Source: an uncultured Phycisphaerales bacterium (GTDB lineage: Bacteria > Planctomycetota > Phycisphaerae > Sedimentisphaerales > Anaerobacaceae). Taken from it: a stretch of 42,817 bases of DNA. Below are positions 7,553 to 16,173 of the stretch, one piece after another; positions within the stretch are counted from its first letter, which is position 1; every line of letters starts with the position of its first letter. The stretch is from contig CALEZT010000275.1 in assembly GCA_937927975.1 (NCBI GenBank), forward strand, positions 1 through 42,817, read 5' to 3'. The position numbers and the translations under genes were made by a program. The notes beneath the pieces are model-generated. The model did no database searches and was not told the DNA's origin. It was given only the letters and a program-made list of their open reading frames with translations.

Positions 7553-7597
7553 GTCTCATCCATTTTGACGATCGCGGGGCAAGACCGCAATGGCCAG

Positions 7598-7624
7598 TGC
7601 GCAAAGTGAAGATTTTTTTGCGCA
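7598..7624. promoter_or_regulatory. Candidate operator between the XylR-like and LamG genes
   Basis: A perfect 8-bp inverted repeat, TGCGCAAA (7598-7605) and TTTGCGCA (7617-7624), with an 11-nt spacer, 46 nt upstream of the regulator start. Its placement in a divergent intergenic region suits a regulator site, but a hairpin in the regulator's leader is also possible. The rest of the 7553-7873 gap shows a strong AAGGAGG ribosome-binding site at the right end and no clear -35/-10 pair. Confidence 0.4.
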
Positions 7625-7873
7625 AGATGAGGGCGGGAGGCTTCCTGCGGGGCCGATATGATATCGAAGGAAAGTACGGGTGAAGCAGGACGGGTTCAGT
7701 CGGCGCCCGAACCGGACTTCGTGAGCGGCCCTTCCGCCCGAGGAGGAATCCGTGGAGCCACAGGTACAACCCCATGGCAACGCGTATCCTTCCCCTCGCG
7801 GCAACAGGTGTTCTTCGGTTTCAGACGTAGCGTGACGACGACGAGATGGGATACGTTTTGAAGGAGGACAATC

Positions 7874-10765
7874 ATGTTGAGACGATCGTGGCTCGCGGTT
7901 CTTTGTGTCCTGGTTCTATGGCCGGTGGGGTCGGCATCCGGCGACTTGGTGGGCCAGTGGCCCTTCGACGGAAATCTGAATGATGTCATCGGTACGGCCC
8001 ACGGCACGTTCACGGGGGGAGAAGCAACCTATCAGAAAGGGAAGATACGTCAGGCGGTCTGGTTTGATGGAGTGAACGACTACGTGAATATCCCGTCGCC
8101 GACGAACCCGGCGGTCTACACGATTGCCGCCTGGGTCAAGCCGGCACGAACCGGCGCGGCGGCGATCATCACTCGGACGGACAACTCGGGACCCACCGCC
8201 AGTTGGTCCCACCAACTGCGAATCAATGCCGCAGGCCAGTTTCATCACTATCTGTGGGTGGGAGCCGAACGCAACGTGGCCGGCGCCACGGTGATCGTTC
8301 CCGACACCTGGTATCACGTCACGATCGTGGCCCAGAACAACGGCCCGATGCGACTTTTCGTCAACGGGAAAGAGGAGGGAACCTCCGTCGATACGGCCGG
8401 CACGCTCTGGGCCGGCGGCAACCGGATTCACGTCGGCTCCAATTCCGGTCACGCAATGGGTTGGTTCCAGGGACTCGTGGATGACCTGCAAATCTACAAC
8501 GAGGCGCTCCCGGCCGACCAGATTGCAGGGATCATGAAGAGCATGGCCGGGTTCATCGCGCAGGACCCGATCCCCGAGGACGGAGCGACCGATGTGGCGC
8601 GCGACACGATCCTGCGTTGGACGACGGGTGAATACGCCGCGACCCACGACGTGTACTTCGGCGCCGGCTTTGCCGACGTCAACGACGCCGGTCGGGCCGA
8701 TGCACGCGGTGTCCTCGTCAGCCGGAACCAGACGGCCGTGGAGTTCGATCCGGGCGACCTCGCCTATGGGCAGACCTACTACTGGCGGATCGACGAAGTC
8801 AATGCGGCTCCCGACGGCGCCATCTTCAAAGGGGAGACCTGGAGCTTCACCGCTGAGCCGTACGCCTACCCGCTCACCGGCGTGACGGCCACCGCCTCCA
8901 ACGCGCAGCCGAACATGGGGGCAGGGAATGTGGTCAATGCATCGGGCCTCGACCCCGATGGCCAGCACTCCACCGAAGCCACGCACATGTGGATGGCCGG
9001 CACGATGCCGAGCTGGATCCGGTTCGAGTTCGCCCAAGTCGAGAAGCTCCACGAGATGTGGGTCTGGAACTCCAACCAGGCTCTTGAGACCTTCCTGGGC
9101 TTCGGGGCCAGGAACGTCACGATCGAATACTCGGTCGACGGCGAAACCTGGGCCACGCTGGAAGGCGTGCCGGAGTTCGCCAGAGCGACCGCTGCTGCGA
9201 CCTACACCGCCAATACGACCGTCTCCTTCGGCGGGGTCCTGGCCAAGTTCGTCAAGCTGACGATCCACAGCAACTGGGGCGGCGTCGTGCCTCAGACCGG
9301 GCTGTCGGAAGTCCGCTTCTTCTACGTCCCGGTGCGGGCATTCTATCCTCAGCCCGCCGTCGGAGCGGTGGATGTCCGTGTTGCGACCGACCTGGGCTGG
9401 CGACCCGGCCGCGAGGCGAACTCGCACGTGGTGTACATCGGCGCCGACGCCGAGGCCGTTGCGACCGGCGCTGCCTCGAAGGAAACCTTGACCGGCCACG
9501 CCTGGACGCCCGCCGGCCTGCTGCTCGGGACGGAGTACTTCTGGAAGGTCGATTCGGTCGGCGACAGCGACGCCTACGCCGGCGACGTGTGGAACTTCAC
9601 GACGGAACGATACACCGTCGTCGATGATTTCGAGAGCTACGATGACGATATCGAGGCCCAGACGACGATCTGGCACGCTTGGATCGACGGCCTGACCGAC
9701 GGCAAGAGCGGCTCGCAGGTCGGCTACGACGCAGCGCCCTTTGCCGAGAAGACGGTGGTCTATGGCGGCAGACAGGCGATGCCCTTGCGGTACAACAACA
9801 CGTCCTTCGCGTTTTCCGAAGCTGCGCTGACCTTCGCGCCGCCGCAGGACTGGACCGCGCACGGCGTCAAGACTCTCGCGATCCACTTCGCCGGCTCGGC
9901 CGGCAACGGCGGACGGCTGTACGCCAAGGTCAACGGGACCAAGGTCGTCTATGACGGCGATGCGGGCGACCTGGCGCGCAGCGGTTGGCAGGCGTGGAAT
10001 ATCAGCCTGTCCGCGGTCGGAAACGTCACCAGCGTCCGTTCGCTGACGATCGGCGTCGAGGGCTCCGCGGCCGCCGGCACGCTGTACCTCGATGAGATCC
10101 GGCTCTACCCCAACGCCCCCGAGTACATCACGCCGACCGACCCCGGTGTCCAGGATCTCGTGGCTTCCTACGCCCTGGACGGCAACCTCCAGGACAGCTC
10201 CGCCAACAAGATCCACGGAACGTTCACCGGCGGCACGCCGGAGTGGGTCACAGGCCAACAAGGCCAGGCCCTCCAGTTCAATGGGATCGGCGGCTACGTC
10301 GATCTGGGCGCCAACGAGGCGATGAACCTCACCGAAGCGATGACGGTCGCCTGCTGGCTCAAGGACGACGGGTTCACGCGAGGGTGGCAGGCCATCTTCA
10401 CCAAGGGTCTGGGTTGGCGTCTGCAGCGGAACGGCACGCAGGCGAATCTCGAGTGGACGTGCCCGCCCAGCCCGTACCTGTTCAGCAAGAGCACTTTGGA
10501 CGACGGGGAATGGCATCATGTGGCAGGCACGTACGACAGCCGGCGTCAGGCCATCTATCTCGACGGGATCCTGGACGCCGAGCAGGCCGTATCCGTGCCG
10601 ATCGGTGCGACGACCTATCGCGTCCTGATCGGGTCCATCGATACCCTGACGGACCGCGTCTGGCACGGGCCGATCGATGACGTGCGTCTCTACAAGCGGG
10701 CCCTCAAAGCGGCCGAGATCCTCTCGCTGGCCGGTCAGACCACGCCCAGGCACAAACCGCTATAA
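7874..10765 (+). CDS. Secreted multidomain LamG / discoidin-like protein
   Basis: A 963-residue exported protein with a signal peptide (1-23, ending SASG). In order: a LamG/concanavalin-type domain (about 24-225, starting LVGQWPFDGNLND); an Fn3-like segment (about 230-335) with YYWRIDEVN; an F5/8-type C (discoidin) domain (about 340-495); a second Fn3-like segment (about 495-585); a CBM-like segment beginning VDDFESYDDD (about 590-755); and a second LamG domain (about 760-955, LVASYALDGNLQDSSANKIHGTF). Such proteins bind glycans or adhere to surfaces; no catalytic domain was recognised. The start has an excellent AAGGAGG. It heads a plus-strand cluster with a pseudopilin-like and a beta-helix protein. 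No PEP-CTERM or LPXTG sorting tail was seen. Confidence 0.85.
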   Translation: MLRRSWLAVLCVLVLWPVGSASGDLVGQWPFDGNLNDVIGTAHGTFTGGEATYQKGKIRQAVWFDGVNDYVNIPSPTNPAVYTIAAWVKPARTGAAAIITRTDNSGPTASWSHQLRINAAGQFHHYLWVGAERNVAGATVIVPDTWYHVTIVAQNNGPMRLFVNGKEEGTSVDTAGTLWAGGNRIHVGSNSGHAMGWFQGLVDDLQIYNEALPADQIAGIMKSMAGFIAQDPIPEDGATDVARDTILRWTTGEYAATHDVYFGAGFADVNDAGRADARGVLVSRNQTAVEFDPGDLAYGQTYYWRIDEVNAAPDGAIFKGETWSFTAEPYAYPLTGVTATASNAQPNMGAGNVVNASGLDPDGQHSTEATHMWMAGTMPSWIRFEFAQVEKLHEMWVWNSNQALETFLGFGARNVTIEYSVDGETWATLEGVPEFARATAAATYTANTTVSFGGVLAKFVKLTIHSNWGGVVPQTGLSEVRFFYVPVRAFYPQPAVGAVDVRVATDLGWRPGREANSHVVYIGADAEAVATGAASKETLTGHAWTPAGLLLGTEYFWKVDSVGDSDAYAGDVWNFTTERYTVVDDFESYDDDIEAQTTIWHAWIDGLTDGKSGSQVGYDAAPFAEKTVVYGGRQAMPLRYNNTSFAFSEAALTFAPPQDWTAHGVKTLAIHFAGSAGNGGRLYAKVNGTKVVYDGDAGDLARSGWQAWNISLSAVGNVTSVRSLTIGVEGSAAAGTLYLDEIRLYPNAPEYITPTDPGVQDLVASYALDGNLQDSSANKIHGTFTGGTPEWVTGQQGQALQFNGIGGYVDLGANEAMNLTEAMTVACWLKDDGFTRGWQAIFTKGLGWRLQRNGTQANLEWTCPPSPYLFSKSTLDDGEWHHVAGTYDSRRQAIYLDGILDAEQAVSVPIGATTYRVLIGSIDTLTDRVWHGPIDDVRLYKRALKAAEILSLAGQTTPRHKPL

Positions 10766-10818
10766 GGTCGGAAATGAGGCAGATGGCGACTGGGGCCGTC
10801 AGGCCAGGAACAGCCAAC

Positions 10819-10847
10819 GGGGCCCGTGTCGCGAAGGCACGGGCCCC
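10819..10847 (+). terminator. Strong GC hairpin after the LamG gene
   Basis: GGGGCCCGTG (10819-10828) and CACGGGCCCC (10838-10847) form a perfect 10-bp stem on a 9-nt loop. No T-tract follows, so termination would be partial, or the hairpin may instead protect the mRNA 3' end between the LamG and pseudopilin genes. Confidence 0.5.
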
Positions 10848-10949
10848 TGAAGGGCAATCGGCGAGTCCCCCCGTGGCGGCGCAGCGGCGGGCAACGGGGC
10901 CGGCTCGCCTGCGAATTCCGTTGGCGATGGACAGTTGAGGACGACAACG

Positions 10950-11726
10950 ATGTGCAAGCGAAACGGATTCACGCTGATCGAGTTGCTGGTGGTGATCGCG
11001 ATCATCGCCATTCTGATGTCCGTCCTGATGCCGGCGCTCAAGCGCGCCCGGGAGCAGGGCCAGCGGGCGGCGTGTTTGAGCAACCTCAAGCAACTGCAGT
11101 TGGCCTGGATTCTCTACGCCGACGACAACAATGATAAGGTGGTCAGCAGCGAGGCGGGCGGCTCGTGGAGGAGTACGTACGGCCCGCCCTGGGTCGGCAG
11201 GACCTGGGCCTCCGACTGGTCGACGGGCGGGCAACTGACGCGAGACGACCAGATCAAAGGCATCCAGGACGGCCCGTTGTGGCCCTTTGTGCGCGATATC
11301 AAGCTCTATGAGTGTCCGACCGGCTACCGTGGCGAGATGCTGACCTACGCCATGATGATCTCCAGCAACGGGCGATCCGTGGACGGCAGCCCTCAATTCA
11401 AGTTGCGACTGAAGTACCCCGACCCGGCCCACCGGCTCGTCTTCATCGACGAGGGCTTGTCCAGTCCCGACGCCTACGCCACCCGGTACAACGAGGCCAG
11501 GTGGTGGGACCAGCCGGTCACGCGCCACGGCGACGGAACGAACTTCGCCTGTGCCGACGGCCACGCGGAGTACCACAAGTGGAAGGGCATCGAGACCGTC
11601 CAGCAGGGAAGAGACAACGAACGCAAGTGGGGAGCGGGTCTCTATGCCCCGACCACGCCAGACGGGGTCGAAGATTTGCAGTGGGTTCAGAGAGGGATTT
11701 GGGGTAAACTCGGCTATAAGATGTAG
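10950..11726 (+). CDS. Pseudopilin-like protein with prepilin leader and H-X9-DG motif
   Basis: 258 residues. The N-terminus is a type II secretion/type IV pilin leader: a short basic MCKRNG, cleavage before [16 protein letters not shown], then a long helix. The C-terminal globular part ends with a histidine exactly nine residues before DG ([12 protein letters not shown]), the H-X9-DG signature of a huge Planctomycetota pseudopilin-like family (DUF1559 and relatives). Function is unproven; roles as minor pseudopilins or surface proteins are proposed. An in-frame TTG at 10935 exists, but the ATG at 10950 has GAGG 9 nt upstream and begins the canonical leader. No other secretion genes are nearby; it lies between two secreted carbohydrate-type proteins. 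Confidence 0.85.
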   Translation: MCKRNGFTLIELLVVIAIIAILMSVLMPALKRAREQGQRAACLSNLKQLQLAWILYADDNNDKVVSSEAGGSWRSTYGPPWVGRTWASDWSTGGQLTRDDQIKGIQDGPLWPFVRDIKLYECPTGYRGEMLTYAMMISSNGRSVDGSPQFKLRLKYPDPAHRLVFIDEGLSSPDAYATRYNEARWWDQPVTRHGDGTNFACADGHAEYHKWKGIETVQQGRDNERKWGAGLYAPTTPDGVEDLQWVQRGIWGKLGYKM

Positions 11727-11746
11727 GGCGTGCCATGCACGCCACC
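11724..11746. repeat. Short palindromic dispersed repeat (TAGG-GTGCC-TGCAC family), copy 2
   Basis: GGCGTGC (11727-11733) and GCACGCC (11737-11743) form a 7-bp stem on CAT. The element starts with the TAG that ends the pseudopilin-like gene. It matches copy 1 at 386-408 at about 18 of 23 positions. Confidence 0.5.
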
Positions 11747-11784
11747 ATGATTGATCCGATCCTGGTATCGAAGGAATGAGCAAG

Positions 11785-14043
11785 ATGAACAAGAAAGCAG
11801 CTATCGTCCTGTTGGTTTCGATCCTTGTCACCGCGGTTTCGGCGCGGGAATATCACGTATCCCCCAGCGGCAACGATTCGCAGGAAGGGACAAGCGCCAA
11901 GCCCCTGCGGACCATCTCGGCAGCAGCCGCCCTGGCGCAGGCCGGTGACGTGATCACCGTGCACGAGGGCGTCTATCGCGAGCGGATCGCTCCGCCGCGA
12001 GGCGGAGAATCGGACCAGAAACGGATCGTCTATCAGGCCGCCCCCGGCGAGAAGGTCGTCATCAAGGGCTCCGAGATCGTCAAAGGCTGGCAGAAGACGG
12101 AGAGCGACGCGTGGAAGGTCGTCGTCCCCAACAGCCTCTTCGGCGCGTTCAACCCGTACAGCGACCTGATCCGCGGCGACTGGTTCAATCCCAGAGGCCG
12201 CCAGCACCATACGGGAGCGGTCTATCTGAACGGCCACTGGCTCATCGAGGCCGCCCGGCTCGAGGACGTGCTCCGCCCCTCGGGCCAGGCCGTGACAGGG
12301 TACGCGCCGGGCGACGGGCAGTACCTCCTGAACGTCGCATGGCTGCGTCCTGGCCAGGGCTCGCAGAAACTTCCGGCGGCGGGCTTCGCTGCCCAGCGCG
12401 GGGTCCAAGCGGCTCCCTGCTCGGAGGGTGGAGAATGCATCGGCTGGATCGAGCACGGCGATTGGGCTCGGTATGAGAAGGTGGACTTCGGCCAGGGCGC
12501 CAATCAGTTGGAGATCCGTGCGGCCTCCGAGACGACCGGCGGAACGATCGAGGTCCGCCTGGACTCGCCCGAGGGCGAACTCCTCGGAACCTGCTCGGTC
12601 CCGAACACGGGCGGGTGGCAGTCATGGCGCTCGTTCGACGTGAAGATCAAGCCGACAAGTGGGGTCAAGACGCTGTGCCTGGCGTTCAAGGGCCCCCAGT
12701 CGAAGGGCTCCGATGCGACGCTGTGGTTCGCCAAGGTGGATGCGTCGAACACCACCATCTGGGCGCAATTCCCCGACGTCAATCCCAACGAAGCCGAGGT
12801 CGAGATCAACGTCCGTCGGACGGTGTTCTACCCAAACAAGCCCGGCGTGAACTTCCTCACCGTTCGCGGCTTCACGATGATGCACGCCGCGACGCCCTGG
12901 GCGCCGCCCACCGCCGAGCAGGTCGGTCTGATCGGAACGCACTGGAGCAAGGGCTGGATCATCGAGGACTGCGACATCCGCTACTCCACCTGCGTGGGCA
13001 TCACGCTGGGCAAGTACGGCGACCAGTGGGACAACACCTCGGCCGACACCGCCGAGGGCTACGTCAAGACGATCGAGCGGGCCCTCGCCAACGGCTGGTC
13101 CAAGGACAACATCGGTCACCACATCGTGCGCAATAACCGGATTGCCTACTGCGAGCAGGCGGGCCTGGTCGGCAGCCTCGGCGCCGCCTTCTGCACCATC
13201 ACCGGCAACACCATCCACGACATCCACATGCGACGGCTCTTCACCGGCGCCGAGATGGCCGGCATCAAGATCCACGCCGCCATCGACACCGAGATCCGCG
13301 GCAATCACATCTATCGCACGTGCCTGGGCATCTGGCTGGACTGGATGGCGCAGGGCACGCGCGTGACCGGCAACCTCCTGCACGAAAACAGCCGGGACCT
13401 CTTCGTCGAGGTCAATCACGGCCCGTTCCTCATCGACAACAATCTCTTCCTCTCGGGCGCATCGGTTCTGGACATGTCCGAAGGCGGAGCCTACGCGCAC
13501 AACCTGTTCATGGGCGTGATCGACCTGCGGCCGGAACTGGGGCGCGAGACCCCCTACCACAAGGCGCACAGCACCGAAGTGGCGGGCCTTCGCAACATCC
13601 CCGGCGGCGACGACCGGTTCTACAACAATCTCTTCGTCGGCAACAGCGGCCTGGCGCAGTACGACAAGGCAGCGCAGCCCGTCCACATGGCCGGCAACGT
13701 CTTCCTCAAAGGCGCCAAGCCCTCGAAGGCCGAGCAGAATCCGGTCGTGCTGGCGGACTTCGATCCCGAGATCAGACTTGACCCAGGACAAGATTCGCTC
13801 GACCTCCATCTGAGACTCGACGGCGTCGCAACGAAAGGATCGGCGCGACAACTGGTCACCACCCAATTGCTCGGGCGGGCGAAGCTCCCCGATCTTCCCT
13901 ACGAGCAGCCCGACGGCTCGCCCTACCGTTTGGACACCGACTACCTGGGCAACAAACGAAACGCCGACAACCCCTATCCAGGCCCGTTCGAGTGGTCGAA
14001 GCAGGGAAAGCAGAGCGTTCGCATTTGGCCTGTGACACGCTGA
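11785..14043 (+). CDS. Secreted right-handed beta-helix protein with DUF1565 start and CBM6-like insert
   Basis: 752 residues with a signal peptide (1-20, ending AVSA). An N-terminal DUF1565-type strand block follows (YHVSPSGNDSQEGTSAKPLRTI, then GDVITVHEGVYRERI). A CBM6-like beta-sandwich spans about 200-325 (GECIGWIEHGDWARYEKVDFG, ending in the YFA/WFAKVDA-type edge). The main parallel beta-helix runs from about 340 to 640 with repeated N-x-I/N-x-L rungs (VRNNRIAYC, ITGNTIHDI, VTGNLLHEN, IDNNLFL). The family includes polysaccharide lyases and glycosidases; catalytic residues were not identified, so substrate and activity are unknown. The start at 11785 is chosen over 11776 because AAGGA is 9 nt upstream of the former and directly abuts the latter. 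Confidence 0.82.
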   Translation: MNKKAAIVLLVSILVTAVSAREYHVSPSGNDSQEGTSAKPLRTISAAAALAQAGDVITVHEGVYRERIAPPRGGESDQKRIVYQAAPGEKVVIKGSEIVKGWQKTESDAWKVVVPNSLFGAFNPYSDLIRGDWFNPRGRQHHTGAVYLNGHWLIEAARLEDVLRPSGQAVTGYAPGDGQYLLNVAWLRPGQGSQKLPAAGFAAQRGVQAAPCSEGGECIGWIEHGDWARYEKVDFGQGANQLEIRAASETTGGTIEVRLDSPEGELLGTCSVPNTGGWQSWRSFDVKIKPTSGVKTLCLAFKGPQSKGSDATLWFAKVDASNTTIWAQFPDVNPNEAEVEINVRRTVFYPNKPGVNFLTVRGFTMMHAATPWAPPTAEQVGLIGTHWSKGWIIEDCDIRYSTCVGITLGKYGDQWDNTSADTAEGYVKTIERALANGWSKDNIGHHIVRNNRIAYCEQAGLVGSLGAAFCTITGNTIHDIHMRRLFTGAEMAGIKIHAAIDTEIRGNHIYRTCLGIWLDWMAQGTRVTGNLLHENSRDLFVEVNHGPFLIDNNLFLSGASVLDMSEGGAYAHNLFMGVIDLRPELGRETPYHKAHSTEVAGLRNIPGGDDRFYNNLFVGNSGLAQYDKAAQPVHMAGNVFLKGAKPSKAEQNPVVLADFDPEIRLDPGQDSLDLHLRLDGVATKGSARQLVTTQLLGRAKLPDLPYEQPDGSPYRLDTDYLGNKRNADNPYPGPFEWSKQGKQSVRIWPVTR

Positions 14044-14110
14044 CAGATCCCGGTCGAAGGACCGTCATAGCACTGTGCGACTGGATTTCGTCGGGGGCCT
14101 GATGAGCATT

Positions 14111-14230
14111 TGTCATGCTGAGCGCAGCGAAGCATCTGGCCTTCGGATGCAACGAATGCACGCTCGCATTCTGTGCCCAGATCCCTTCGACTACGCTCAG
14201 GGCAGGCTCTTCGCTGCGTTCAGGATGACA
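14111..14230. repeat. TGTCATCCTGAGC-type palindromic mobile repeat, full copy
   Basis: A 120-bp element with near-perfect terminal inverted repeats: TGTCATGCTGAGCGCAGCG at the left against the reverse complement of the right end, about 20 of 22 matching. The inside holds CATCTGG and CAGATCCCTTCGACTACGC, typical of this widespread family in environmental bacteria. It fills most of the 14044-14339 gap; the remainder holds a small hairpin (CGGTC-GAAG-GACCG at 14051-14064) and the sigma-factor promoter region. MITE-like, no coding capacity. Confidence 0.75.
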
Positions 14231-14320
14231 GAGTGGGCGCCCCCACGTTCCACGCAACCTAGTCGCACGCTCGTGGCCGAACGAGCGCAAATGGGACTTC
14301 TCTTTCGCCGTTGCCTGTAG

Positions 14321-14326
14321 TATACT
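14321..14326 (+). promoter_or_regulatory. -10-like box close to the sigma-factor start
   Basis: TATACT lies 14 nt before the ATG at 14340. A good -35 box is not present at 16-18 bp spacing. If used, the transcript would start only about 7 nt before the ATG, giving an almost leaderless mRNA, which fits the absence of a good ribosome-binding site. Confidence 0.35.
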
Positions 14327-14339
14327 AGACATCTGGTGA

Positions 14340-16067
14340 ATGAGAAAGATCAAGAGTCACAACCTGGCGCAATTGCTCATGCAACTCCGCTTCACGCCGG
14401 AGGCCAAGCGCCGTGCGCAGCTCGAGGCGGCCGAGCGGCTCTTCGCTCTGATCGACAAGGACCGTCAATACCCGTATGATTTTGTCTGTTTTCACATTAC
14501 GGGATTTCAGCCCAAGGGCGCATCCGTGCAGGAGATCCTCGCCGGGGCCGACCTGCGGGACGACCTGCAGATCTTCATCGCCAAGCTCAGCGGCAAAATG
14601 GCCGAACAGGTCTCCGAACAGAGCGAGAAGGTCTCCACGATCGAGGAACTGGCCGAGAGATTCCACGTCTCCACGAAAACCATCGGACGTTGGCGGACGA
14701 GGGGCCTTCTGGCCCGCAAGTTCGTGTTCGAGGACGGCGAGCATCGCCTGGGCTTCCTCGAATCGACCGTCGAGCGGTTCGCGCGAGAACATCCCGATCT
14801 GGTCGGAGGCGCCGGTCGATTCCGGCGGCTCACCGATCTCCAGAAGCAACAGGTCGTCCGCCAGGCCCGCGCCCTGGCGGCAAAGACTCCGCTCTCGCGG
14901 CATCAGATCATCGCGCAAATCGCGGAGAAGCTCGACGTCGCCCACGAGACGGCCCGCACGATCCTCCAGCAATATGAGCAGAAGCACCCGGACAAACCGG
15001 TCTTTCGCCGCCCGCTGGGCCGGATCCAGCCGACCGAGGCCGCCGAGCTGTTCCATCTCCACAAACAGGGAGTCGGCGTCCGCCAGCTCATGGAGCGATT
15101 CAACCGAAGTCGGGCCACCGTCCATCGGATCATCAATCAACGACGGGCGGCTGCCCTCCTGGCCCGCAAGGTCGAGTATGTCCCCAGTGAGGAATTCCTC
15201 AAGGCCCAGGCCCGCGAACAGATTCTCGGGACGCCGCTGACGCTGGACCGACCCGATCCCGAGAAGAAGCTGGACCCGCTCGAACTTGTGGGCGAGGACG
15301 GGACGCCGGCGACGATCAGCGGATGGGAACCCAACCTGCTGCCGGAGTATATGCAGGTCCTCAAGATGACCCCGGTCCTGAGCCGGGAGCAGGAGATCGA
15401 CCTGTTCCGCCGGTACAACTACCTCAAGTATCTGGTCTCTCAGGAACGTCACTTGCTCAAGCTGTCCAAAGTCTCGGCCGCCCTGCTGACGCGTTTGGAG
15501 GACTGTCTGGAAGAAGCCGAGGAGATCCGCACACTGCTCGTCGAGGCCAATCTCCGTCTGGTCGTCAGCATCGCAGGCAAACACACCAGCGACGGCGCGG
15601 GCTTCCTGGAACTGGTCAGCAAAGGCAACTTCGCATTGATCCAGGCGGTGGAGGAGTTCGACTACGCCAAGGGCTTCCGCTTCAGCCGGCGGGCATCGCT
15701 GGACATCGCCAAGGAGTACGCCAAGGTCTCGGGTCGAAGCACCGAGCTGACGCCCAAGCGGGCCGCGTCGCTGGCCAGCATCCAGAGAGACATGAGAGGG
15801 ACGACCGCTGACGTCCTGGCCCTCGAGCGGACCCGCCTGGACCTGGCGGAAGTCATTCGTCAGGAGCTCGACGAACGAGAGCAGTACGTCATCCTCCACC
15901 ACTTCGGTCTGACCGGCGCGTCGATCCGCAAGAACACCAAGACCCTCAAGCAGATCGGCGACGAACTGGGGCTCACCAAGGAGCGTATCCGCCAGATCGA
16001 ACTGTCGGCGCTGCAGAAGCTGCGGCAATGTCTCAGCCGGGAACAGTTCGAGATGCTGACCGGTTGA
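14340..16067 (+). CDS. Atypical sigma-70-family factor with N-terminal helix-turn-helix array
   Basis: 575 residues. The C-terminal third is clearly sigma70: a region 1.2-like segment (about 350-372, LSREQEIDLFRRYNYLKYLV), region 2 (about 400-465, NLRLVVSIAGKHTSDGAGF and GNFALIQAVEEFDYAKGF) and region 4 (about 510-565, LKQIGDELGLTKERIRQIE). Region 3 is not evident. Regions 2.3-2.4 read FRFSRRASLDIAKEY where primary sigmas have KFSTYATWWIRQ, so the aromatic melting residues are missing. The N-terminal half has three helix-turn-helix-like units (about 98-125, 182-210, 232-268). Primary sigma factors lack these. Either a lineage-specific group 1/2 sigma or a regulator built on a sigma scaffold. 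Start by ATG at 14340; no good ribosome-binding site. Confidence 0.8.
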   Translation: MRKIKSHNLAQLLMQLRFTPEAKRRAQLEAAERLFALIDKDRQYPYDFVCFHITGFQPKGASVQEILAGADLRDDLQIFIAKLSGKMAEQVSEQSEKVSTIEELAERFHVSTKTIGRWRTRGLLARKFVFEDGEHRLGFLESTVERFAREHPDLVGGAGRFRRLTDLQKQQVVRQARALAAKTPLSRHQIIAQIAEKLDVAHETARTILQQYEQKHPDKPVFRRPLGRIQPTEAAELFHLHKQGVGVRQLMERFNRSRATVHRIINQRRAAALLARKVEYVPSEEFLKAQAREQILGTPLTLDRPDPEKKLDPLELVGEDGTPATISGWEPNLLPEYMQVLKMTPVLSREQEIDLFRRYNYLKYLVSQERHLLKLSKVSAALLTRLEDCLEEAEEIRTLLVEANLRLVVSIAGKHTSDGAGFLELVSKGNFALIQAVEEFDYAKGFRFSRRASLDIAKEYAKVSGRSTELTPKRAASLASIQRDMRGTTADVLALERTRLDLAEVIRQELDEREQYVILHHFGLTGASIRKNTKTLKQIGDELGLTKERIRQIELSALQKLRQCLSREQFEMLTG

Positions 16068-16173
16068 TCCCCTCGCGTTTTTTGCGTTGATTTCCAGCCC
16101 CGACGGGGATACCCTGCGTCATAGAACCCAGCACCGATTCTTACTATTTCCTGGAGTCTGGAAGGAGAAATCT

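Noticed and set aside
7916..10753. 945-codon open frame on the minus strand opposite the LamG gene
   Set aside because: It mirrors the codon pattern of the plus-strand gene in GC-rich DNA, has no signal peptide or recognisable domain, and the plus-strand product has clear domains and a strong ribosome-binding site.
7874..14043. Cellulosome or PEP-CTERM/LPXTG sorting system
   Set aside because: No dockerin calcium repeats and no PEP-CTERM or LPXTG tail were seen in the secreted proteins.
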